In this document: positions 43,704-51,427 of the stretch, in pieces
Position numbering within the stretch: position 1 is the stretch's first letter
Layout: each line of letters opens with the position of its first letter
DNA from: Thermoplasmatota archaeon
Lineage (GTDB): Archaea; Thermoplasmatota; Thermoplasmata; Thermoplasmatales; Thermoplasmataceae
Assembly: GCA_023379355.1 (NCBI GenBank)
Contig: JAMCUD010000042.1
Span: 87,805 to 151,804 of the forward strand
Length of the DNA: 64,000 nt
Reading direction: 5' to 3'
Translations under genes and position numbers: made by a program
The notes under the pieces: model-generated
Databases searched by the model: none
What the model was told of the DNA's origin: nothing
The model's input: the letters and a program-made list of their open reading frames with translations, nothing else

Positions 43704-45596
43704 ATGTCAAAAATAATAGGAATTGATCTGGGAACAAGTAATTCAGCAGCTGCTGCAGTTATAGCCGGTAAGCCAACTATCATCCCAAGCTCCGAAGGCG
43801 TATCGCTTGGTGGAAAAGCTTTTCCAAGCTATGTGGCGTTTACAAAGGACGGGGAGATGCTTGTGGGAGAACCAGCCAGAAGGCAGGCACTTCTAAACCC
43901 CGAAGGAACCATATATGCCGCCAAGAGAAAGATGGGAACCGATTTCAAGTTCGATGTCAGGGGAAAGCAATTCACTCCTCAGCAGATATCCGCTTTCATA
44001 CTTCAGAAGATAAAAAGGGATGCCGAGGCTTTTCTTGGAGAACAGATAAAGGAGGCAGTGATAACCGTTCCTGCCTATTTCGATGATAATCAGAGACAGG
44101 CAACAAAGGATGCAGGTCTTATTGCAGGTCTTGAGGTAAAGAGGATAATAAACGAACCTACCGCAGCTTCCCTCGCATATGGTCTCGATAAGCAGAAAGA
44201 GTCTCAGAAGATCCTTGTTTTTGATCTGGGAGGAGGAACCCTGGACGTTACCATTATGGATTTCGGCGATGGGGTCTTCGAGGTAGTATCAACATCGGGC
44301 GACACTCATCTTGGAGGAACTGACATGGACGATGCCATAATCAATTTCCTTGTTTCTGATTTTAAGAAAAAGGAAGGAATAGACCTTTCTAAGGACAAGA
44401 ACGCTTTCATCAGGTTAAAGGATGCAGCAGAAAAGGCCAAAATTGAGTTATCGACCTCAATGAACAGCGAGATCAATCTTCCATATATTACTGCTACTCA
44501 AGATGGACCAAAGCATCTTCAGTATGACCTGACAAGGGCAAAGTTCGATGAACTTATTTCCGGAGTGGTTAATAGATGCAAGGAACCTCTGGACAATGCA
44601 CTTAAGGGTGGCAAGCTGACCAAGGGGGATGTGCATAAAATAATAATGGTTGGCGGGCCCACAAGAATACCGCTGGTCAGAAAGTTTGTGGAAGATTACT
44701 TCGGAAAAAAGGTAGAGGGAGGAGTTGACCCGATGGAGTGCGTTGCGATGGGCGCCGCCATTCAGGGCGCAGTCCTTACCGGCGACATCAAGGATATAGT
44801 CCTGTTGGATGTTACACCCCTTACTCTGGGAATTGAGACACTTGGAGGCGTTATGACTCCATTGATCCCGGCCAATACAACAATTCCTACAAAGAAATCC
44901 CAGGTGTTCTCTACTGCAGCTGACATGCAGACTGCTGTTACAATTCACGTGGTCCAGGGAGAGAGAAGCATGGCCTCCGATAATGTATCCCTGGGAATGT
45001 TCAATCTCGTCGGGATACCTCCGGCTCCAAGGGGAATTCCCCAGATTGAGGTGACTTTCGATATAGACGCCAATGGTATACTGAATGTTTCAGCAGCCGA
45101 TAAGGGTTCTGGAAAGAGTCAGAGTATTTCTATTACTGCCTCCAACAAACTTTCAAAGGAAGAAGTTGAAAAGATGAAGAAGCAGGCCGAGGAATTCGCT
45201 GAGCAGGATAAAAAGAAGAAAGAGGAGATTGAGAAGCTGAATATAGCTGAAACTCTTGCTTACACAGTTGAGAAAACACTGAGTGATGCCAAGGACAAGG
45301 TGGACGAGAAAACGAGGAAAGATATCCTTGATGAAGTGAAATCTCTGAAAGACGCTATTGCAGCTAAAGATGTTTCTAAGGTCGATACCCTGAGCGAAAG
45401 CCTTTCAAAGAAAATCCAGGAAATAGGGGCAAAGATGTATCAGAACACCAGTGCCGGAAATCCTGGAGCTGGTCCGGAAACTCAGAACGCAGAACCTGAA
45501 CAGAATAACGAATCCCAGCAAACATCCACCTCTTCAGGGCAGGATGGGCAGGACGGGGAGAAAGTTTACGACACATCCTTCAAGGAAAAACAATAG
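43704..45596 (+). CDS. dnaK: molecular chaperone DnaK (Hsp70)
   Basis: A 630-residue Hsp70. The ATPase domain starts [10 protein letters not shown] and has D-L-G-G-G-T-L-D-V. The substrate-binding domain and a lid of charged helices (about 510-600) follow, then a Gln/Asn/Ser-rich tail. It refolds or holds proteins with DnaJ and GrpE. All motifs are intact and length is normal. It is the middle gene of the grpE-dnaK-dnaJ operon. Confidence 0.97.
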   Translation: MSKIIGIDLGTSNSAAAAVIAGKPTIIPSSEGVSLGGKAFPSYVAFTKDGEMLVGEPARRQALLNPEGTIYAAKRKMGTDFKFDVRGKQFTPQQISAFILQKIKRDAEAFLGEQIKEAVITVPAYFDDNQRQATKDAGLIAGLEVKRIINEPTAASLAYGLDKQKESQKILVFDLGGGTLDVTIMDFGDGVFEVVSTSGDTHLGGTDMDDAIINFLVSDFKKKEGIDLSKDKNAFIRLKDAAEKAKIELSTSMNSEINLPYITATQDGPKHLQYDLTRAKFDELISGVVNRCKEPLDNALKGGKLTKGDVHKIIMVGGPTRIPLVRKFVEDYFGKKVEGGVDPMECVAMGAAIQGAVLTGDIKDIVLLDVTPLTLGIETLGGVMTPLIPANTTIPTKKSQVFSTAADMQTAVTIHVVQGERSMASDNVSLGMFNLVGIPPAPRGIPQIEVTFDIDANGILNVSAADKGSGKSQSISITASNKLSKEEVEKMKKQAEEFAEQDKKKKEEIEKLNIAETLAYTVEKTLSDAKDKVDEKTRKDILDEVKSLKDAIAAKDVSKVDTLSESLSKKIQEIGAKMYQNTSAGNPGAGPETQNAEPEQNNESQQTSTSSGQDGQDGEKVYDTSFKEKQ

Positions 45597-45617
45597 GAAT
45601 ATATTGGGGTCTAGCTG

Positions 45618-46727
45618 ATGGCAAAGGACTACTACACAATTCTGGGGGTTGATAAGGGGGCTTCCCAGGATGACATAAAGAAAGCATTCAGGTCCCTTGC
45701 CAAGAAATACCACCCGGACTCGGCACAGGGTGACAAGGTTGAGGCAGAGGCAAAATTCAAGGAAATAAGCGAAGCTTACGAAGTACTCTCTGATCCAAAC
45801 AAGAGACAGATGTATGATCAGACTGGACATGTTGAATTCGGATCCGGCGGCTCCGATTTCACATGGCAGGATTTTTCACATGCCGGAGATTTCAGCGACC
45901 TTGGTGACATTTTCAGCAGAATTTTTGGAGGCAATTTTGGTTTCGGCAGCCAGGGAGACTTCTTTGGTCAAGGGGGGCGTTCGAGACCAAATCTGGATCT
46001 AATAACAAATATTAGAGTGTCCCTGGAAGACGTGTATTATGGAACAAGAAAATCAATCAAGTATAAGAGAACAGCCCCCTGTTCTGTTTGCAAGGGTACA
46101 GGTTCTAAGACATTTCGTTCAGCAACCTGCCAAACCTGCAACGGCACCGGGCAGCAGAGGATTGTTCAGGGGCAGGGGTTTTTCAGAATGATGTCAGTGA
46201 CAACATGTAACACATGCCAGGGAAAGGGCACAGTTCCAGAACAGAACTGTTCAGAATGCATGGGCCGAGGCGTGGTCAGTGTCACGGAAAACCTCGAGAT
46301 TGAGATACCGAAGGGCGCCGATGATAAACTCAGGCTCAGGGTGAAGGGTAAGGGGCAATCAGACAGGGGTCAGTCAGGTGATCTCTACGTTGTAATCAAC
46401 GTGCAGAATGAGCCAAATTCCAGACGCATTCATGACGATCTTCTGATTCCAATTGAAATAACGTTCCCCGAGGCTGCTTTAGGTGCAGAGAAGGAGATCA
46501 CAGTATTCAGAGAAAAGCTTACAGTAAAGATTCCTTCCGGTGTTCAGCCAAACGAGATAGTAAAGCTGAAGGGTTCTGGATTTCAGCACCTCAACTCCAA
46601 GGGGAAGGGAGACCTTCTCCTAGAGATGCGCCTTGTGGTACCAAAGCATCTGACAGCATCGCAAAGAGAGATGCTTGAAAGGTTTTCTGACGAATCTCAA
46701 AAGAAGCACTCCTGGCTCCGAGGTTAA
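45618..46727 (+). CDS. dnaJ: co-chaperone DnaJ (Hsp40)
   Basis: A 369-residue type I DnaJ. The J domain holds H-P-D (K-Y-H-P-D-S), a G/F-rich linker follows, and the zinc region carries four C-x2-C-x-G-x-G repeats (C-S-V-C-K-G-T-G, C-Q-T-C-N-G-T-G, C-N-T-C-Q-G-K-G, C-S-E-C-M-G-R-G). The C-terminal substrate-binding domain follows. It stimulates DnaK ATP hydrolysis. The stop codon is the first base triplet of an imperfect palindrome. It ends the chaperone operon. Confidence 0.97.
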   Translation: MAKDYYTILGVDKGASQDDIKKAFRSLAKKYHPDSAQGDKVEAEAKFKEISEAYEVLSDPNKRQMYDQTGHVEFGSGGSDFTWQDFSHAGDFSDLGDIFSRIFGGNFGFGSQGDFFGQGGRSRPNLDLITNIRVSLEDVYYGTRKSIKYKRTAPCSVCKGTGSKTFRSATCQTCNGTGQQRIVQGQGFFRMMSVTTCNTCQGKGTVPEQNCSECMGRGVVSVTENLEIEIPKGADDKLRLRVKGKGQSDRGQSGDLYVVINVQNEPNSRRIHDDLLIPIEITFPEAALGAEKEITVFREKLTVKIPSGVQPNEIVKLKGSGFQHLNSKGKGDLLLEMRLVVPKHLTASQREMLERFSDESQKKHSWLRG

Positions 46728-46747
46728 TCCCCAGTAACTGAGGATTA
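46725..46747. repeat. imperfect palindrome after dnaJ
   Basis: TAATCC (46725-46730) and GGATTA (46742-46747) flank an 11-nt core that is itself nearly symmetric. It starts at the dnaJ stop codon and lies ~25 nt upstream of the UspA promoter. It could be a stem in the operon's mRNA end or an operator. Confidence 0.4.
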
Positions 46748-46766
46748 GTGACTGCAAATTCAGAAA

Positions 46767-46774
46767 GGTTTAAG
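46767..46774 (+). promoter_or_regulatory. TATA-like promoter element for the UspA-like gene
   Basis: The element ggtttaag is centred about 27 nt before the GTG at 46798, supporting that start and a leaderless mRNA. Confidence 0.5.
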
Positions 46775-46797
46775 TGTAAGCAAGAGAATAGTAGAAT

Positions 46798-47238
46798 GTG
46801 AAGGTACTGGTAGCTTTCGATAATTCCGATGTAGCTAGAAAGGCTTTAAATTTCTCTCTCAAGATGAGGGATGTCTTTTCAGAATACATCGTTTGCTACG
46901 TCTCTCCCATAGCTATAGGGACTGGCCCCAGCTTCGATGCATATGTCCCAACGTCAATTTACCAGCATGGTGAAAATGGCACTGATGAAGTACTTGAGGC
47001 AGCTAGATCAGTACTCTCCTCGGCTTCTGTGCAGGCAACATTCCTTCGTATGGATTCACCGGGTGAACAGGTGGCCAGGATGATTGTGAGATCTGCGGAG
47101 GAAAGGGGGGTAGACCTGATCATCACCGGAACAAGAAAGTTGACAGGTCTAAGCAAGGTGCTCCTTGGTTCCGTGAGTTCAGAAATTATAAAACTCAGCA
47201 GCGTTCCGGTTATGGTGGTACCTCCAGATGGACTCTGA
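46798..47238 (+). CDS. universal stress protein (UspA family)
   Basis: A 146-residue single-domain UspA fold. The N-terminal strand M-K-V-L-V-A-F-D-N-S and the ATP-binding loop G-T-R-K-L-T-G-L-S-K-V-L-L-G-S-V-S (about 114-130) are present, so it belongs to the nucleotide-binding branch. It starts at GTG 46798, and a TATA-like box is 27 nt upstream. UspA proteins help under stress by unknown binding. Its position beside the chaperone operon fits a stress role. Confidence 0.88.
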   Translation: MKVLVAFDNSDVARKALNFSLKMRDVFSEYIVCYVSPIAIGTGPSFDAYVPTSIYQHGENGTDEVLEAARSVLSSASVQATFLRMDSPGEQVARMIVRSAEERGVDLIITGTRKLTGLSKVLLGSVSSEIIKLSSVPVMVVPPDGL

Positions 47239-47251
47239 TCTATCGTAAAGT

Positions 47252-47260
47252 GTTTTAAAC
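47252..47260 (+). promoter_or_regulatory. TATA-like promoter element for rps17e
   Basis: The element gttttaaac is centred about 28 nt before the ATG at 47284. A 6-bp inverted repeat (47260-47265 and 47275-47280) lies between it and the ATG. Confidence 0.6.
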
Positions 47261-47283
47261 TACCTTGCAATCTCAGGTAGCAA

Positions 47284-47517
47284 ATGGGAAGCATAAGACC
47301 TACTAATATCAAGAGAATTGCAGAGGATCTGGTTGAAACAAATCAGGGGCTCTTTACTGAAAACTTTGAAAAGAACAGGGAGATCCTGAAGGGTTCCATG
47401 GAAGGAGTTACCAAGAAGACTTCCAATCTCATAGCGGGCTATGTTACAAGATACATTCTCAAGAAGAAGTCCCGCCTTAAAAAGGAGATAGAACAGGGCA
47501 CTGCTACAGCAGAGTAA
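47284..47517 (+). CDS. rps17e: ribosomal protein S17e
   Basis: A 77-residue archaeal/eukaryotic S17e with the M-G-S-I-R-P-T-N-I-K-R-I-A start, the F-T-E-N-F-E-K-N-R segment and the I-A-G-Y-V-T-R helix. The family length is about 60-80. An inverted repeat directly before the ATG could form a hairpin in the mRNA start or an operator. The gene stands alone between UspA and the thiolase. Confidence 0.93.
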   Translation: MGSIRPTNIKRIAEDLVETNQGLFTENFEKNREILKGSMEGVTKKTSNLIAGYVTRYILKKKSRLKKEIEQGTATAE

Positions 47518-47562
47518 CATCTGCAATAATTCTAATATTCTTCTAGATATACGTTATTCATT

Positions 47563-48726
47563 ATGGAAGACGTATATGTTGTTGATTTTTCCAGAACTGC
47601 AATCGGTAAGTTCGGGAAGTCCTTCAAGGATACCCCGGCTGTGAAACTCGGCGGTGCATTGATTTCCGAGATGGTTAAGAGAAATAATCTTCCTGCCGGA
47701 AGCGTAAATGAGTTGATCATGGGCAATGTGATTGAAGCTGGAAATGGACAGAATCCAGCTGGACAGGTTGCTCATTATGCCGGATTGCCCGATTCAACCC
47801 TTAAATACACAGTGAACCTGGTATGTGCTTCAGGGATGCTAGCAACTGAGCATGCCTTCAGGGAAATATCCATGGGTGACATGGATCTGGTATTTGCTGG
47901 GGGAATTGAAAACATGAGTGCGTCCCCGCTTCTTCTGGATTCAGAAGTCAGATGGGGGGTAAAACAACTCCTTGGAAGGGATCTCAAGTTCCAGGACTCA
48001 ATGCTGAGAGATGGTCTCTTTGATGCATTTTCCGGTACCCCTATGGGTAAATTTGCTGAGGCCACTGCTGTTTCCCGGGGAATAACCCGGGAAGAGGCAG
48101 ATAAATTTTCAGTCGAGAGTCACAGAAGAGCCCTAAAAGGCTGGGAATCAGGCGAGACACCACTTGAGGTCATTCCTGTCAACGGACTGAACATGGATGA
48201 GGGAATAAGGAAAACCTCAGTGGAAGAACTTGCCAAGCTTCCCTCTGCCTTCAACAGGGATGGAATACTTACTGCCGGCAATTCATCCCAGCTTTCTGAC
48301 GGTGCATCCGCATTGCTGCTGGCATCAGGCAAGGCAGTGAAGAAATATAACCTGAATCCGGTTGCTAAATTCACAGGATTCAGCAGGGCATCGATGGCAA
48401 CAGAGGATTTCGTTCTGGCTCCGGTCCCTTCATCAAAGCAACTCATGAAATCCCTGAATCTCAAGATTGACGATATCGATCTGGTAGAGCATAACGAGGC
48501 CTTTTCTACGGCATCCCTGATTGTAAGGCATGATCTGGATGTTGATCCATCCAGATTTAATGTGAACGGAGGGGCGGTGGCGATCGGCCATCCACTGGGA
48601 AACAGCGGCTCCAGAATAATGGTTACCCTTCTTAATATTATGAGGTCAAGAAAATTGCACAGGGGAATGGCAACCCTGTGCCATGGCGGTGGAGGGGGGC
48701 ATTCAGTGATGCTGGAGATGCTGTAA
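47563..48726 (+). CDS. thiolase (acetyl-CoA acyltransferase family)
   Basis: A 387-residue thiolase. The acyl-accepting Cys88 is in N-L-V-C-A-S-G-M, the His in G-H-P-L-G completes the active site, and the second Cys is in L-C-H-G-G-G-G-G near the C-terminus. It cleaves 3-ketoacyl-CoA or condenses two acetyl-CoA. Operon context with a hydroxyacyl-CoA dehydrogenase and enoyl-CoA hydratase points to beta-oxidation or its reverse. Its stop shares an A with the start of the next gene. Confidence 0.92.
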   Translation: MEDVYVVDFSRTAIGKFGKSFKDTPAVKLGGALISEMVKRNNLPAGSVNELIMGNVIEAGNGQNPAGQVAHYAGLPDSTLKYTVNLVCASGMLATEHAFREISMGDMDLVFAGGIENMSASPLLLDSEVRWGVKQLLGRDLKFQDSMLRDGLFDAFSGTPMGKFAEATAVSRGITREEADKFSVESHRRALKGWESGETPLEVIPVNGLNMDEGIRKTSVEELAKLPSAFNRDGILTAGNSSQLSDGASALLLASGKAVKKYNLNPVAKFTGFSRASMATEDFVLAPVPSSKQLMKSLNLKIDDIDLVEHNEAFSTASLIVRHDLDVDPSRFNVNGGAVAIGHPLGNSGSRIMVTLLNIMRSRKLHRGMATLCHGGGGGHSVMLEML

Positions 48727-49574
48727 TGAAGGTTGCGGTTATCGGAGCAGGTACAATGGGAAGGGGAATTGCCCAGGTGTTTGCTCAGTCTTCTCATTCT
48801 GTTCTTCTGGCAGATATGGTTCCGGAAGCATTGCCAAGGGCCAGAAAAGCCATTGGTGAATCACTTGAACGCCTGAGCAGAAAGGGGTCAATAAAGGAAA
48901 GTGCGGAGACAGTGCTTGGCAGGATCAGAACAATTGAAAGGGTTGAGGACCTGAAGGGCTGTGACATTTACCTGGAGGCAGTTTTTGAGCGCGCTGATGT
49001 AAAATTGGACCTGTTCAGGAAGTTGAACTCCATTGCCGGTGAAGGCGCCATAATGGCAACAAATACCTCCTCAATATCAGTGAACCTCCTGTCCGGTGCA
49101 GTGGATGAACCGGGGAATTTCATTGGAATGCATTTCTTCAATCCAGTTCCAGTGATGAAGCTGGTAGAGATCGTGAAGGCGGAAAAAACATTCCCGGAAA
49201 CTGTTGAGCGGGTAACATCAATCTCTAAGGAGCTTGGAAAGGAACCGGTTGTTTCAAAGGATTTCCCTGGGTTTATATCTAACAGGATACTCATGCCTTT
49301 GCTCCGGGAAGCTATGGTCTGTTACCAGGAAGGAGTCGCATCAGCAGAAGACATAGACAAAACTGCAAAGCTTGGTTTCAATCATCCCATGGGACCACTG
49401 GAACTGTCTGATTTCATAGGCCTTGACGTGGTCAGGGACATAATGGAGGTTCTCTATTATGAATTTGGGGAGGAAAGGTTTAAGCCCCCTATAGTACTGA
49501 GAAACATGGTAAACTCGGGTTTGTTGGGACGAAAGTCTGGATCCGGGTTTTACAGGTATGGTGGTTCTGTTTGA
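48726..49574 (+). CDS. 3-hydroxyacyl-CoA dehydrogenase
   Basis: A 282-residue single-domain enzyme with an N-terminal Rossmann motif V-I-G-A-G-T-M-G-R-G near residue 5, the F-F-N-P-V-P motif near 138 (His in M-H-F-F-N-P) and the usual C-terminal dimerisation half. The ATG at 48726 overlaps the thiolase stop as TAATG. A longer frame beginning at 48678 would only translate thiolase codons. It oxidises 3-hydroxyacyl-CoA with NAD. The following hydratase also overlaps (TTGA). Confidence 0.93.
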   Translation: MKVAVIGAGTMGRGIAQVFAQSSHSVLLADMVPEALPRARKAIGESLERLSRKGSIKESAETVLGRIRTIERVEDLKGCDIYLEAVFERADVKLDLFRKLNSIAGEGAIMATNTSSISVNLLSGAVDEPGNFIGMHFFNPVPVMKLVEIVKAEKTFPETVERVTSISKELGKEPVVSKDFPGFISNRILMPLLREAMVCYQEGVASAEDIDKTAKLGFNHPMGPLELSDFIGLDVVRDIMEVLYYEFGEERFKPPIVLRNMVNSGLLGRKSGSGFYRYGGSV

Positions 49575-50320
49575 AGTTTGATCACATCAAGGTGGAAGAT
49601 ACCATGTCAGTAAGGCATGTTCTCTTATCCTCAGAAAACCCTCTGAATCCCATTTCAATGGAGATGATTGAGGAGATAGGGGAAGCGGTTAAGGACGGTG
49701 GGACAAGGGTAATTGTCATTTCAGGCAGCAGCAAGGCATTTTCTGCAGGGGCTGACATTAAGGGGTTCCTGGAGCTTACTCCAGAGAAGGCCTACGAATT
49801 CGCGTCTCGAGGCCACAGAATTATGGATGATCTTGAGCACCACAGAATGCCTGTGATCGCTGCCCTTCATGGGTATGCCCTGGGAGGTGGGTTTGAACTT
49901 GCACTGGCATGTGACATGAGAATATGCCATCCCTCCACAAAACTGGGGCTGCCTGAAATAAACCTGGGAATCATTCCAGGCTTCGGCGGGACACAGCGCC
50001 TCCTGAGGGTAGCAGGAGAGACAAAGGCTCTTCAGATGATCAGCACAGGATCGGTCATAAATGCTGAGGAAGCACTCAGATATCGGATAGTGAATGAGGT
50101 CACGGAATCCTATCTTCAGAGAGCAATGGAACTTGCCATTGAGCTTTCGAAGAAACCGAGGAATTCCTTGAGGTTTATCAAAGACCTGGTGAGGCACAGT
50201 GATCCTGATTATTTCGAGCTTGAGAAGGAATACTTCGGAAGGACATTTGGAATACCTGACAGGCGTGAGGGTGTTCAGGCATTTCTGGAAAAGAGGGAAC
50301 CATCATTCAACTCTGAATGA
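49571..50320 (+). CDS. enoyl-CoA hydratase/isomerase family protein
   Basis: A 249-residue crotonase-fold protein. The oxyanion-hole strand A-L-H-G-Y-A-L-G-G-G-F-E-L-A and the P-E-I-N-L-G-I-I-P-G-F-G-G-T-Q motif are complete, with a catalytic Glu in each. It hydrates 2-enoyl-CoA to 3-hydroxyacyl-CoA, the step before the upstream dehydrogenase. The start is TTG 49571, overlapping the previous stop (TTGA). A later ATG at 49604 is also possible. The three genes form a small coupled beta-oxidation operon without an acyl-CoA dehydrogenase. Confidence 0.9.
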   Translation: MKFDHIKVEDTMSVRHVLLSSENPLNPISMEMIEEIGEAVKDGGTRVIVISGSSKAFSAGADIKGFLELTPEKAYEFASRGHRIMDDLEHHRMPVIAALHGYALGGGFELALACDMRICHPSTKLGLPEINLGIIPGFGGTQRLLRVAGETKALQMISTGSVINAEEALRYRIVNEVTESYLQRAMELAIELSKKPRNSLRFIKDLVRHSDPDYFELEKEYFGRTFGIPDRREGVQAFLEKREPSFNSE

Positions 50321-50362
50321 ACGCTTAACCTGTTTAGATGAAATCTTCGTTCAAGCATTGAC

Positions 50363-51013
50363 TCATTCAGATGGGCCATCCAGAAGAGTGATCAGTTCAG
50401 CTGGTTTTCTAAATATAAAGTCCGGATTATATCGTTTCAATACTTCTTCTTCCCCTGCGCCCCATGTTGACGCAACAGATCTGACGCCAGCTGCATGTGC
50501 CGCCATAATGTCATATGGCTGGTCGCCTATGAACATTGTTTCACACGGCTCTATTCCAAGCTTCGTGGTCGCCAGGATAACAGGTTCCGGATCAGGCTTC
50601 TGATGTTCTGAATCTTCCTGTCCTATGTAAAATTCAAAGTATTTTTTCAAACCCGTCATGGATAGAAGTTTTTCCGCGTCATACCTGTGGCTGGAAGTGA
50701 CAACCGCCAATCTACAGCGTTCACTGAGAGTGGATATAACTTCAGTGATTCCGTGGTAAGGTGCTATGGAGGAGAAGTTACTTTCGTAATACCTCCGCCC
50801 GGTATCATAAATCTCATCCCCTTTTTCAGGGTACCACTGAGAAAGGACCTTTTTAACAGGGCGGCCAAGGAGTTGCTTCCTCTCTTCCGGGGTTATGTCT
50901 CTTCCAAGAACCTTTCTGTACCCATAATTTACAGCATATCCTGACACAGTTTCACTGTCGAGTAGGGTCCCATCCATATCAAAAATCATAGCTCTGACTG
51001 TGCAGGTTTTCAT
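50363..51013 (-). CDS. HAD-superfamily phosphatase (phosphoglycolate-phosphatase-like)
   Basis: A ~216-residue HAD hydrolase. Motif I is D-M-D-G-T near residue 12 (Asp12, Asp14), motif II is V-V-T-S-S near residue 95, and motifs III/IV are around K-P-D-P-E and G-D-Q-P-Y-D. A cap domain lies between motifs I and II. I chose the ATG at 51013 because a TATA-like run (51037-51048) lies ~30 nt upstream. An ATG at 51034 lies within the run's vicinity. The tRNA-Arg gene is directly upstream. The substrate is a small phosphate ester of unknown kind. Confidence 0.88.
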   Translation of the reverse strand: MKTCTVRAMIFDMDGTLLDSETVSGYAVNYGYRKVLGRDITPEERKQLLGRPVKKVLSQWYPEKGDEIYDTGRRYYESNFSSIAPYHGITEVISTLSERCRLAVVTSSHRYDAEKLLSMTGLKKYFEFYIGQEDSEHQKPDPEPVILATTKLGIEPCETMFIGDQPYDIMAAHAAGVRSVASTWGAGEEEVLKRYNPDFIFRKPAELITLLDGPSE

Positions 51014-51095
51014 GGGCCATTCCAGCATCTCCATGGGTTATATTATTTTGTCCCAGGCGTGTACATCAAGTCGTTTACTCAGACAATGTGCAGGA

Positions 51096-51169
51096 CGGGC
51101 CCGCTGGGATTTGAACCCAGGTGTTCGGCTTCGAAGGCCAACGGGATATCCTAGCTACCCCACGGGCCC
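51096..51169 (-). tRNA. trnR: tRNA-Arg (anticodon TCG)
   Basis: A 74-nt cloverleaf on the minus strand. The acceptor stem is GGGCCCG pairing with CGGGCCC, with discriminator G. The D arm has three G-C pairs and loop AGCTAGGATA. The anticodon stem TTGGC/GCCGA encloses loop CTTCGAA, giving anticodon TCG (reads CGA). The T arm is CTGGG-TTCAAAT-CCCAG. No intron and no encoded CCA were seen. It lies between the HAD gene and the Cys-rich/STAND gene pair. All stems are complete. Confidence 0.95.
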
Positions 51170-51190
51170 GTTTATTCTCAGGGTCCCATA

Positions 51191-51424
51191 TCAGAGAGTG
51201 TCCTGAAGGTAATCGCCAGAAGGGAATATAAGGTCTGTTTCATTTCTACTTCTCAGGTAGTCAAACATTGAATAGAGCGGCTTGGTTTTCCCCTTACCTC
51301 CAGGCTTCTCCACTGTCAGGAAATTAAAGCAGAAAGAGCATTCAGCGAGGGCGCTCTCTACGAAATGGCATATCCCATCCTGATGGAATATGCATCTGGT
51401 TTCTACTGAACCGGTTTCGCTCAT
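51191..51424 (-). CDS. small Cys-rich protein of the STAND ATPase operon
   Basis: A 77-residue protein with cysteines at R-C-I-F-H, I-C-H-F and a C-S-F-C pair, so four Cys (plus nearby His) that could bind zinc or a cluster. The C-terminal half is polar. It starts 3 nt after the ATPase stop (the ATPase is upstream on the minus strand), so the two are one operon. tRNA-Arg follows 21 nt downstream and may be co-transcribed. I recognise no family. It could be a small adaptor or effector of the ATPase. Confidence 0.6.
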   Translation of the reverse strand: MSETGSVETRCIFHQDGICHFVESALAECSFCFNFLTVEKPGGKGKTKPLYSMFDYLRSRNETDLIFPSGDYLQDTL

Positions 51425-51427
51425 TGC

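Noticed and set aside
44457..44948. Long frame antisense to dnaK
   Set aside because: It lies fully inside a conserved gene and reads as low-quality Cys/Ser-rich sequence. It is a shadow of dnaK codon use.
48120..48797. 225-codon frame antisense to thiolase
   Set aside because: Shadow of the thiolase and dehydrogenase genes, with no promoter and no plausible domain.
51096..51169. tRNA-Arg as an integration site of a mobile element
   Set aside because: No integrase, no repeat of the tRNA 3' end and no foreign-looking block is present on either side.
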